Source of the DNA: UBA2588 sp964343075
GTDB taxonomy: Bacteria > Chloroflexota > Dehalococcoidia > Lucifugimonadales > UBA3495
NCBI GenBank assembly: GCA_964343075.1
Contig: CAYFGT010000007.1
Coordinates: 1 to 64,000, forward strand
Direction of reading: 5' to 3'
DNA: 64,000 nt
Below, piece after piece: positions 26,663 to 34,690 of this stretch. The position numbers and the translations under genes were made by a program. How positions within the stretch are numbered: the stretch's first letter is position 1; every line of letters begins with the position of its first letter. The notes below the pieces were generated by a model. The model did no database searches. It was given only the letters and a program-made list of their open reading frames with translations, and had not been told where the DNA came from.

Positions 26663-27595
26663 CTAACTATTTTTCTCCATTACTTCTACTAGTTCTTTGA
26701 CACTAGCTATAGAATTATCCAACGCCTGTTTCTCTTCTGGGAGAAGTTCGATTTCCATTACTTGTTCAACGCCATTTGATCCAATTTTAACAGGGACTCC
26801 CACGCACAGCCCATCAACGCCATATTCTCCTTCGAGGGATACGCAGGCGGGTAATATTCTTTTTTTGTCAAGTAGTATTGACTCCACCATTTGAACTATT
26901 GATGCGGAAGGAGCGTAAAATGCGCTACCGGTCTTCAGCAAACCTACAATCTCGGCGCCTCCGTCACGAGTCCTTTGGACTAGAGATTCTATTGTTTTAG
27001 AATCGAGTAATTCCGAAATTGGGATACCTCCTATAGTGGTGTATCTGACTAGAGGGACCATATCGTCACCATGTCCGCCAAGTACGTATGCTTGGACATC
27101 TTCAACTGATACATCTAGTTCTTGCGCAATGAAAGTTCTAAATCGTGCTGTATCTAGTACTCCGGCCATACCTAGTACTCGGTTTCTAGGGAAGCCACTG
27201 ACTTTGAGTATATTATGAACCATAGCATCTAAAGGGTTTGTTACAGGCATTAATATGCAGTTAGGAGAGTATTTAACTATTTCTTCTGTCACAGCCCCAG
27301 TGATCTTCATGTTTGTCAAAAGGAGATCATCTCTACTCATGCCTGGTTTTCGTGCTATGCCAGCTGTGATTACTACCACATCTGAATCAGCAGTTTCTGC
27401 ATAGCTATTCGCTCCTGTAATTGTTCCGTCAGATCCAATGACTGGTCCTGATTCTGCCATGTCTAGAGACTTACCCTGAGGCAAATCTTCTACAACATCT
27501 ACTAGTACAACATCAGCATATCCCAACTGATGCAATCTTTGAGCTGCAGTTGCTCCTACGTTCCCTGCTCCGACTACCGTTACTTTGTGTCTCAT
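26663..27595 (-). CDS. mdh: Malate dehydrogenase (lactate-dehydrogenase-like type)
   Basis: The 310-residue enzyme interconverts malate and oxaloacetate. The NAD-binding VVGAGNVGATAAQ, the substrate arginine loop GIARKPGMSRDDLL, MPVTNPLDAMVH, LGMAGVLDTARFR and the catalytic histidine in YVLGGHGDDMVPL are all present. GGAG lies eight bases before the ATG. It sits between icd and the aminotransferase, and opposite sdhABE, so three TCA steps cluster here. Confidence 0.95.
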   Translation of the reverse strand: MRHKVTVVGAGNVGATAAQRLHQLGYADVVLVDVVEDLPQGKSLDMAESGPVIGSDGTITGANSYAETADSDVVVITAGIARKPGMSRDDLLLTNMKITGAVTEEIVKYSPNCILMPVTNPLDAMVHNILKVSGFPRNRVLGMAGVLDTARFRTFIAQELDVSVEDVQAYVLGGHGDDMVPLVRYTTIGGIPISELLDSKTIESLVQRTRDGGAEIVGLLKTGSAFYAPSASIVQMVESILLDKKRILPACVSLEGEYGVDGLCVGVPVKIGSNGVEQVMEIELLPEEKQALDNSIASVKELVEVMEKNS

Positions 27596-27626
27596 TTGGT
27601 TGTTCTCCTGATTGTATTACTACTAT

Positions 27627-29855
27627 TTATATTTGGTCTATGATTGTATTGAAAGTGTTACTGGGTCTCATGGCTTGGGAGGTTAGTTCATCATTGGGGA
27701 GATAATAGCCCCCTATGTCTACTGGATTTCCCTGGACTTCTATTAATTCCTGGACAATTTTATCTTCATTATCTGTAATTTCTTTGGAGACTTTACTGAA
27801 TATTGATTGTAATTCAGGATCGTCTGTTTGATTGGATAACGCTTGGGCCCAATATAATGCTAGATAAAAATGGCTTCCTCTGGTATCGAGTTCGTTAACT
27901 CTTCGAGACGGTTGTCGTCTGTACTCCATGTGGTCACCAATAGCTTGGTCTAGCGTATCGGCTAACACTTGGGCTCGGTTATTTTTGTGAACTGCAGCAT
28001 AGTGTTCGAACGATGCTACCAATGCACAAAACTCTCCCAAAGAATCCCATCGTAAGTGACCTTCTTCAACAAATTGTTGGACATGCCTAGGAGCTGATCC
28101 TCCAGCACCAGTCTCAAAGAGACCACCTCCAGCTAGAAGAGGTACTACTGAAAGCATCTTTGCGCTAGTTCCTAATTCGAGTATCGGGAAAAGGTCTGTT
28201 AAGTAGTCCCGTAAAACATTACCTGTTACAGAAATTGTATCTTGGTCGTTCCTACTTCGGACAAGAGTATAATTCATAGCGTCTACAGGAGACATGATTT
28301 GAACTTCAAGTCCGCTAGTGTCATGGTTCGGTAGATATTTATTAACTTTCTTGATTACTTCTGAGTCATGAGGTCGGTCATCATCTAACCAAAAAATAGC
28401 TGGCGCTCCAGTAATCCTAGCACGGTTCACTGCTAGCTTAACCCAGTCTTCGATTGGTGCGTCTTTAGTTTGGCACATTCTGAATATGTCTTCTCGTTCA
28501 ACTTTTTGCTCCATGAGGACTGTTCCTGTGTCATCTTTAACCCGAATTATGCCATCGCCTGGGGCTTTGAACGTTTTGTTGTGAGACCCGTACTCTTCTG
28601 CTTGAGCCGCCATCAAGCCAACATTTGAAACGCTTCCTAATGTTGCTGGATCGAATGCTCCATTTTTCTGACAGTCTTCTATCACTGCTTGATAAATTGG
28701 GGCGTAAGACCGGTCAGGTATCATAGCAATAGTGTCGTGCAATTCATTGTCAGGACCCCACATACGTCCTCCATCCCGAACGATGACTGGCATGGTTGCG
28801 TCTATAATCATATCGCTTGGTACGTGTAGGTTTGTTATTCCGCGACTTGAGTTCACCATTCCTAGTTCAGGTCTGACCTTATAGGTATTCTCAATATCTG
28901 CCTCAATTTCTTTGCGTTGTTCATCAGGCAATTCTTGGATTTTGGTGTACAATTCAGCGATCCCATTATCAGGGTCTACTCCAAGCTTATTGAACACTGT
29001 GGCATGTTTTTCTAAAACATCTTTGTAATAAACAGATACGCAATGTCCGAAGATAATTGGATCGGAAACTCTCATCATTGTGGATTTTATGTGCAGAGAA
29101 AGTAGGACATTGTTAGCTTTAGCATTATCCATTTCATTTGCGTAGAAGTCCCTCAATGCAGACACGCTCATCGTTGAACAATCAACGATTTCATTGGCTA
29201 CCAATGCAACGTCATTTTTAAGGGTTACTCTCTCTCCGTCTAGTGATTCGAATTCGATTGTTCCTATGCCTGACTGTGAAATAGTTATTGATTTCTCGCT
29301 ACCAAAAAAGTCACCTTCAGTCATATGGCCGACACGAGTATGTGAGACATCTGGCCAGTCTTGCATCATTTGATGGGGGTTACGCTTCCCATGTTGTTTT
29401 ACTGCAGTTGATGATCTCCGGTCAGAGTTTCCTTCTCGTAAAACAGGGTTCACGGCACTGCCTAATACTTTGGAATACCCATTGAAAATAGCTCGTTCCT
29501 CGTCATTTTGAGGTTCATCTGGATAATTGGGAACATCGTACCCTTTATTTTGAAGTTCTTGGATCGCACCTTTCAATTGAGGAATCGATGCGCTAATGTT
29601 AGGCAGTTTGATGATGTTAGCTACGGGGTCGAAACAAAGTTCTCCGGCCATGGTTAAATAGTCTGGAATTCTTTGTTCCTCGGTCAGTTTCTCCGGAAAG
29701 TTAGCAAGAATCCTTCCTGTCAAAGAGATGTCCCAGTTTTGTAGTTCGATACCTGCATGTTTAGTGAATGCTTGTACTATAGGTAGTAAAGAGTATGTCC
29801 CTAAAGCTGGAGCTTCGTCTGTTTGGGTATAAATAATAGCGGATGTATTTGCCAT
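27627..29855 (-). CDS. icd: Monomeric NADP-dependent isocitrate dehydrogenase
   Basis: The 742-residue length and sequence fit the monomeric isocitrate dehydrogenase family, unrelated in size to the dimeric E. coli enzyme. It converts isocitrate to 2-oxoglutarate with NADPH production. Signature stretches include YTQTDEAPALGTYSLLPI at the N terminus, REGNSDRRSS, VNSSRGITNLHVPSDMIIDA, IFWLDDDRPHDSEVI and the ETGAGGSAPRHVQQF segment. GGAG precedes the ATG by seven bases. mdh follows 31 bases downstream. Confidence 0.96.
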   Translation of the reverse strand: MANTSAIIYTQTDEAPALGTYSLLPIVQAFTKHAGIELQNWDISLTGRILANFPEKLTEEQRIPDYLTMAGELCFDPVANIIKLPNISASIPQLKGAIQELQNKGYDVPNYPDEPQNDEERAIFNGYSKVLGSAVNPVLREGNSDRRSSTAVKQHGKRNPHQMMQDWPDVSHTRVGHMTEGDFFGSEKSITISQSGIGTIEFESLDGERVTLKNDVALVANEIVDCSTMSVSALRDFYANEMDNAKANNVLLSLHIKSTMMRVSDPIIFGHCVSVYYKDVLEKHATVFNKLGVDPDNGIAELYTKIQELPDEQRKEIEADIENTYKVRPELGMVNSSRGITNLHVPSDMIIDATMPVIVRDGGRMWGPDNELHDTIAMIPDRSYAPIYQAVIEDCQKNGAFDPATLGSVSNVGLMAAQAEEYGSHNKTFKAPGDGIIRVKDDTGTVLMEQKVEREDIFRMCQTKDAPIEDWVKLAVNRARITGAPAIFWLDDDRPHDSEVIKKVNKYLPNHDTSGLEVQIMSPVDAMNYTLVRSRNDQDTISVTGNVLRDYLTDLFPILELGTSAKMLSVVPLLAGGGLFETGAGGSAPRHVQQFVEEGHLRWDSLGEFCALVASFEHYAAVHKNNRAQVLADTLDQAIGDHMEYRRQPSRRVNELDTRGSHFYLALYWAQALSNQTDDPELQSIFSKVSKEITDNEDKIVQELIEVQGNPVDIGGYYLPNDELTSQAMRPSNTFNTIIDQI

Positions 29856-29929
29856 TGGTATTCTCCTAAAAACTCTAAGTTAATGAATAATTTTGAACCT
29901 TTACAGGAACCATTCTTTTGCGTCTGCTC

Positions 29930-29958
29930 ATTATACAACTGGCAGACGACAATCTCCA
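29930..29958 (-). promoter_or_regulatory. Possible promoter for icd-mdh
   Basis: On the minus strand TATAAT (29935-29930) is a perfect -10. TGGAGA (29958-29953) lies 17 bases before it and overlaps the yyaL stop region. It would give a leader of about 70 bases before icd. Confidence 0.42.
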
Positions 29959-29962
29959 CTGC

Positions 29963-32002
29963 TTATTTTGAGGTTCGCTGACGGATTTGCTTCGCAAGAG
30001 TATCCGAGTCGTTGGCAGGCTCGTTACAAGCATAGTTTTCACACATATATGCGGTTGCGTTCCCCGCAATTCGTTGCTTACCTTCCATAATTGGCAATTC
30101 AGGCATGTCAGAAGTTTCTCCAACTATAACCTTGTTTGGCATGTAACTCTTGTGGATTATGGATAGAAAATCTTTTACGTAGTTGTCTCCAATCTCTCCT
30201 GTAATTGCAAATTCTTGTCCGCTATTCAGATACATATCCAGGGCAGATAACCATGTACCAGCTGCTGAAGGAGCACGCATCAATATGGGAGCAACACTCC
30301 TTAAAGATTTCTCAGCTATCATAGAATATTTTGAATCTCCCGTGATTTTAGATAGCTTGAGTAATAATTTAGTAGCTGCTGATGCTCCACAGGGTTGTGC
30401 ATTGTCGAAGACTGTACGAGGTCTTGTGATAATGATAGGTTCATTATCGGAAGTATCATAGAAACAACTGTTTTGATCGTCCCAGAAAAGTGTGCATAGT
30501 TTATCGGACAGAGCGATTGACGTTGTTAGATACTTCTGGTCCAAAGTAGATTCGTACAATGTTAACAAAGCGTCAGAGAATAAAGAGTAATCTTCTAGAT
30601 TTCCATTAATCTTAGAGGTTCCATTTCGCCATATTCGAGTTAATACCCCATCTGCAGATAAGAGATTGGACAAAATAAAATCAGCATTTTTTACTGCAGT
30701 TTGTAAGTATTCGTCATTGTTTAGGACTACAGCTGCTTGGGCTAATGATTTCAACATCATGGCATTCCAAGCCAATATGATTTTGTCGTCTTTGAAGGGG
30801 GGTACTCTTTTGTATCTCTCTCCTAGTAATATGTCATTCAAGATAGTGATTTGTTCAGGGTCGGGAGCTGATTTAGGCTGCGAGCTTAGTTTTTTATCGG
30901 GCCTACTCAGGATGTTGTGACCTTCGAAGTTTCCTGATTTTGTGATTGAATAGTTTGTTAGAGCTATTTCAAATAAATCAGCGGGCAAGATGTTCTGTAT
31001 CTCATCATGCCCCCATACAAAATATTTTCCTTCTATACCTTCACTATCCGCATCTTGCGACGAAAAAAATCCTCCATCAGGATGGGTCATGTCGCGGATT
31101 ATATATTCGATTGTTTGTTGAACAACCATGTTGTACTCGGAGTTACCAGTGATTATATAGGCGTTTAAGTATGAAGATATTAATAGGGCGTTGTCATATA
31201 ACATTTTTTCAAAATGAGGGACCAGCCAGTAGGAATCCGTTGAATACCGATGAAACCCTCCACCGATTTGGTCGTAAATACCGCCATACATCATACAGTC
31301 TAGAGTTTTTGTTGCTAAGTCTAATGATTTTGAGTCGAGGTATTGATTATGGTATTGCAACAGAAAATCAAGAGTCATAGGTTGGGGAAACTTGGGAGAA
31401 GTACCAAACCCTCCATTTTGATAGTCGAAATTTTTACTCAGGGTGGAAACAGCACTCGTTAAAATATCTTCAGTCAATAAAGATTCTTGTGTTACCAGCG
31501 ACATATTATGACGCAACTGCGAAGTAACTTGATCGGATACTTTGGATATTTCTTCGGGTTTAGATGAATACGCTTCAGCTACTGAGGTTAGTACCACATC
31601 GAACCCAGGCATTCCATGTCGGGCCTGAGGAGGAAAGTAAGTGCCTGAAAAAAAAGGCTTAAGTTCGGGAGTTAAAAACATTGTCATAGGCCATCCACCG
31701 CTGCCTGTCATCATTTGCACAGCTTCCATATATATAGAGTCCAAGTCCGGCCTTTCTTCTCTATCGACCTTAATATTTATAAATAATTTATTCATCAGGT
31801 CAGCTATTTGTTCATTTTCAAATGATTCCTTTTCCATCACATGGCACCAGTGACACGCAGAATAACCAATACTTAATAATATTGGTTTATTAAGAGATTT
31901 AGAAAGTTCAAGTGCTTCGTCACCCCACGGGTACCACTCTACGGGATTTTCTGAATGCTGCAGTAAGTATGGGCTGCTTTCGTTTTTTAATCTGTTAGAC
32001 AT
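29963..32002 (-). CDS. DUF255 thioredoxin-domain protein (YyaL/SPATA20 family)
   Basis: The 679-residue protein has the family start NRLKNESSPYLLQH and the thioredoxin-like motif CHWCHVMEKESF with C50 and C53, followed by DREERPDLDSIYMEAVQ and GGWPMTMFLTPELKPFFSGTYFPP. The rest forms an alpha-toroid related to six-hairpin glycosidases (for example FHRYSTDSYWLVPHFEKMLYDNA). Biochemical function is not established in bacteria. It is divergent from the selenoprotein gene and shares an upstream region with it. There is no signal peptide, so it is probably cytoplasmic. Confidence 0.92.
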   Translation of the reverse strand: MSNRLKNESSPYLLQHSENPVEWYPWGDEALELSKSLNKPILLSIGYSACHWCHVMEKESFENEQIADLMNKLFINIKVDREERPDLDSIYMEAVQMMTGSGGWPMTMFLTPELKPFFSGTYFPPQARHGMPGFDVVLTSVAEAYSSKPEEISKVSDQVTSQLRHNMSLVTQESLLTEDILTSAVSTLSKNFDYQNGGFGTSPKFPQPMTLDFLLQYHNQYLDSKSLDLATKTLDCMMYGGIYDQIGGGFHRYSTDSYWLVPHFEKMLYDNALLISSYLNAYIITGNSEYNMVVQQTIEYIIRDMTHPDGGFFSSQDADSEGIEGKYFVWGHDEIQNILPADLFEIALTNYSITKSGNFEGHNILSRPDKKLSSQPKSAPDPEQITILNDILLGERYKRVPPFKDDKIILAWNAMMLKSLAQAAVVLNNDEYLQTAVKNADFILSNLLSADGVLTRIWRNGTSKINGNLEDYSLFSDALLTLYESTLDQKYLTTSIALSDKLCTLFWDDQNSCFYDTSDNEPIIITRPRTVFDNAQPCGASAATKLLLKLSKITGDSKYSMIAEKSLRSVAPILMRAPSAAGTWLSALDMYLNSGQEFAITGEIGDNYVKDFLSIIHKSYMPNKVIVGETSDMPELPIMEGKQRIAGNATAYMCENYACNEPANDSDTLAKQIRQRTSK

Positions 32003-32026
32003 GTGGTTTTAACCTTTGTGATTTTG

Positions 32027-32040
32027 TATAATTAATTATA
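32027..32040. promoter_or_regulatory. Palindromic shared -10 region between yyaL-like gene and selenoprotein
   Basis: TATAATTAATTATA is a perfect 14-base palindrome that presents a consensus TATAAT on both strands. It lies 50 bases before the selenoprotein TTG and 25 before the YyaL-family ATG. No strong -35 is seen in either direction. A bidirectional promoter or a regulator-binding site are both possible. Confidence 0.45.
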
Positions 32041-32082
32041 GTACTCAAGTTTAAAACATATAGGAAGTGATAAGGTTAGATA

Positions 32083-32769
32083 TTGCGTAGCATTCTATTA
32101 GGTTCGATGGTAATAATATTGGTATTATCTTTGGCTTGTAGCAGCCAAGATAATTCACTAGAAAATAGTATAATCATTCCTGAAAACCAGTTTGTCGAAC
32201 AACAGAAATCTAAGCCAGATCAACTTGATCCCGTCTCAAACATTTTCGAATCCTCAGGACAAATAACAGAATCCTCTCCTTTAACGCAAAGTCTCGTTCA
32301 GCCACAGATTGCAGTGGGTCAAACTTCTGCGAATACCCAAGGCTACACCCCCAAATTTGAAGGTCAATTTGAGTTTGAATTATCAACGGGGCTTCAGATT
32401 AATAATGAGGATGTTCTTACTGGGAGACCAGTTTTTATGTTGTCGGTTTCTGAATATTGAGGAACTTGCATGCGCGAGTTACGCGCTCTGGACCCGTTGT
32501 CTAAACAATATCCCCAAATTGACATTTACATAATTTCCTTGGACAAGAGATCAGATCTACCTGAAATCCAGAAAAAGAATAATGATAAAGGACGGACTTT
32601 AACTTTTGTGAGCCCATTAGGAGATTCTTTGAAGAGTCTTGGTATATTGAGCAGATCTAACAAAATAGCTTTTGATGAATCAGGCGACATAGTATACAGA
32701 GCATCTATGGGGAAAGGATCCCCTGGGGACTGGGATTCATTATTTCAAGAATTGGTAAGCGAGTCTTAG
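32083..32769 (+). CDS. Selenocysteine-containing TlpA-like thioredoxin-fold lipoprotein (TGA at 32458-32460 read as Sec)
   Basis: The frame reads 125 residues, an in-frame TGA, then 102 more to TAG, 228 in all. Residues 1-18 are a signal peptide ending in lipobox LSLAC, so the protein is probably lipid-anchored outside the cytoplasm. Residues 20-90 are a Ser/Gln-rich linker. From about residue 92 a redoxin/TlpA fold follows: FEFELSTG, a strand VFMLSVSEY, the redox motif U126-G-T-C129 followed by MRELRALDPLSKQYP, then IDIYIISLD and late NKIAFDESGDIVYRASMG. In relatives the motif is CxxC, so the TGA replaces the nucleophilic cysteine. A SECIS-like hairpin follows 11 bases after the TGA and selA is in the window. 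Translation starts at TTG with AAGG seven bases before it. Its 3' end converges on thrS. A sequencing error or pseudogene is the alternative, considered unlikely. Confidence 0.86.
32472..32486 (+). promoter_or_regulatory. Bacterial SECIS-like hairpin for UGA recoding
   Basis: Bases 32472-32476 (GCGCG) pair perfectly with 32482-32486 (CGCGC), leaving loop AGTTA. The loop has G at its second position, as the bacterial SECIS consensus requires. The hairpin begins 11 bases after the TGA, the spacing known for E. coli fdhF, and the loop begins 17 bases after it. C69-A70 pairing with T89-G90 (last two digits of 32469 onward) may extend the stem across a small internal loop. The element lies inside the coding sequence, as in other bacteria. 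Confidence 0.78.
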
Positions 32770-34541
32770 ATAGCTCTTTCTGTGACTGCTTCAAATACGA
32801 GTGTTTGGAATTCGGATAACGGAATTGCTCCTAGATTTGAACCGTCCCTAAGCCTCACAGATACTGATTGAGATTCTTGTTCAGAGTCTCCTACAATTAT
32901 CATGTAGGGGATTTTTTGCATCTGCGCATCTCGAATTTTTGCATTCATTCTATCTCGGCGACTATCCACTTCGATTCTAATACCATTTTCCCAAAGAGCT
33001 TTCTGGACTGACCATGCATATTCTAGGTGCCGATCCGATATAGGAATGATAACCGTTTGTACAGGAGCTAGCCAAACAGGGAATGCCCCTGAATAATGCT
33101 CAATAAGTATGCCAATGAAACGTTCTATAGACCCCAATATAGCACGGTGGATCATATAAGGTTGTGTACGCTCTCCATTGTCATCCTGGAATACAAGGCT
33201 AAATCTTTCTGGCAAGTTGAAATCAAACTGAACGGTCGTACATTGCCAATCTCTGTCTAATGCGTCTTGTATGTTTAGATCTATCTTAGGTCCATAGAAA
33301 GCGCCACCACCGTCATCAATGGTGTATTGCAACCCACGTGATTCAATTGCTTTGCGCAAAGAATCCGTCGCGTGCTCCCACATGTTAGAGTCACCTACGT
33401 ATTTTTCGGGTCTGGTTGATAAGGCTATGGTGTACTGCGAGAACCCAAACGCTTCTAGGAGTTCAAATGTTAAATCCAAAACTTTCCCGATTTCTTCCTC
33501 TATTTGGTCGGGCATGCAAAATATATGAGCATCATCTTGAGTAAACCCTCGAACTCGCATTAACCCGTGCAAGACTCCGCTGCGTTCGTACCTATAAACA
33601 GTGCCGAGTTCTGACAATTTTAACGGTAATTCTCGGTAACTACGCAATGAAGACTTATACACCATGATATGGAAAGGACAATTCATTGGCTTTAAGTAGT
33701 ATTCTTGTTCATCGATTTCCATTGGTGCATACATGTTCTCGTTATAGAATCCTAGGTGCCCACTGGTTTCCCAAAGATTCGCTCGACCAATATGTGGTGA
33801 ATACACAGGCTGGTAACCATGTTTTATATGTAGTTCTCTCCAATATTGTTCTACGATGGAGCGGAGAATGGAACCCTTAGGGTTCCATATGGTTAATCCT
33901 GGACCGATCTCATCATGCGTAGAAAATAGATCAAGTGCTCGCCCAAGAGTTCTGTGATCTCGTTTTTCTGCCTCTTCAAGCCTGGTTAAATGTTCGTCTA
34001 GGGCTTCTTGGCTCTCAAAAGCAGTTCCATATATCCTTTGCAGCATGGTATTGTTTTCATTCCCTCTCCAATATGCTCCGGCCACAGTTAGTAATTTGAA
34101 TGCGGTTATGTCAGTTGTTGAATCTACGTGAGGCCCCTGACATAAATCTTCAAATGAGCCGTGAGAGTATGTAGATATTGGTTCGTTATCTGGAAGATTT
34201 TCTATTAGTTCTATTTTATATGGTTGCTGCTCAAACTTGACTTCTGCTGAGTCTCTAGTAATAGTTGTTTTGTTGAATGAATAATTTCGTGAAATTATTT
34301 GTTTCATGCGTTTTTCAATTTTCAAAAGATCGCTTGGAGTAAAAGGGGTTTCTAATTCAAAGTCGTAATAGAATCCGTCTTTTGTAGGGGGGCCAATACC
34401 AATTTTTGCGTCTGGGAATAATTGCATGACTGCATCTGCCATCACATGTGCTGCGGAGTGCCGGATTCGCTGCCGTAAAATGGTAATCTGATCTGCTTCT
34501 TGCCCTAAAGGTTCAAATTCAAGTGAACTATGGTCTAACAT
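32766..34541 (-). CDS. thrS: Threonyl-tRNA synthetase lacking the TGS domain
   Basis: The 591-residue enzyme charges tRNA-Thr. The N-terminal part is the editing domain, with HSAAHVMADAV and a CQGPHVDST segment. The class II catalytic core has the zinc-site cysteine in KPMNCPFH and histidines in RSGVLHGLMRVRGF and YMIHRAILGSIERF. The anticodon-binding domain ends the chain. The usual N-terminal TGS domain of about 60 residues is absent; the chain enters the editing domain after about 20 residues. The ATG at 34541 has GGTAG upstream; a start at 34565 is possible. Its stop overlaps that of the selenoprotein gene. Confidence 0.93.
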   Translation of the reverse strand: MLDHSSLEFEPLGQEADQITILRQRIRHSAAHVMADAVMQLFPDAKIGIGPPTKDGFYYDFELETPFTPSDLLKIEKRMKQIISRNYSFNKTTITRDSAEVKFEQQPYKIELIENLPDNEPISTYSHGSFEDLCQGPHVDSTTDITAFKLLTVAGAYWRGNENNTMLQRIYGTAFESQEALDEHLTRLEEAEKRDHRTLGRALDLFSTHDEIGPGLTIWNPKGSILRSIVEQYWRELHIKHGYQPVYSPHIGRANLWETSGHLGFYNENMYAPMEIDEQEYYLKPMNCPFHIMVYKSSLRSYRELPLKLSELGTVYRYERSGVLHGLMRVRGFTQDDAHIFCMPDQIEEEIGKVLDLTFELLEAFGFSQYTIALSTRPEKYVGDSNMWEHATDSLRKAIESRGLQYTIDDGGGAFYGPKIDLNIQDALDRDWQCTTVQFDFNLPERFSLVFQDDNGERTQPYMIHRAILGSIERFIGILIEHYSGAFPVWLAPVQTVIIPISDRHLEYAWSVQKALWENGIRIEVDSRRDRMNAKIRDAQMQKIPYMIIVGDSEQESQSVSVRLRDGSNLGAIPLSEFQTLVFEAVTERAI

Positions 34542-34569
34542 TATTCTACCTATAGCTAATATCACATAG

Positions 34570-34575
34570 ATTATA
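34570..34575 (-). promoter_or_regulatory. Possible -10 box of thrS
   Basis: A perfect TATAAT on the minus strand lies about 30 bases before the thrS ATG. No convincing -35 is seen at the right distance. No T-box consensus is present in the 150-base gap to prfB. Confidence 0.4.
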
Positions 34576-34618
34576 CCTTACTATAGTTAGATATTCAGGC
34601 TTTAGGAGGCAAATATAT

Positions 34619-34648
34619 GATAGTTAATTTGTTTTATACACAACTATC
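34619..34648. repeat. Inverted repeat between thrS and prfB
   Basis: GATAGTT (34619-34625) and AACTATC (34642-34648) are perfect inverted copies with a 16-base gap. The site lies about 45 bases before prfB and 80 before thrS, overlapping a weak TTGTTT/TATGAT promoter candidate for prfB. It could be an operator or a weak hairpin; no function is shown. Confidence 0.4.
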
Positions 34649-34690
34649 CTATGATATGCTTAAACCCTAGTTTTTAGATGAGGTTTATCC

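Noticed and set aside
32083..32769. Two separate short genes (32083-32460 and 32470-32769) or a pseudogene broken by a nonsense mutation.
   Set aside because: The frames are continuous, the stop is TGA and not TAA or TAG, it replaces the first Cys of a CxxC motif, a correctly spaced hairpin follows, and selA is present.
34542..34690. T-box leader for thrS.
   Set aside because: The gap is only about 150 bases and lacks the TGGnACCGCG T-box sequence on the thrS strand.
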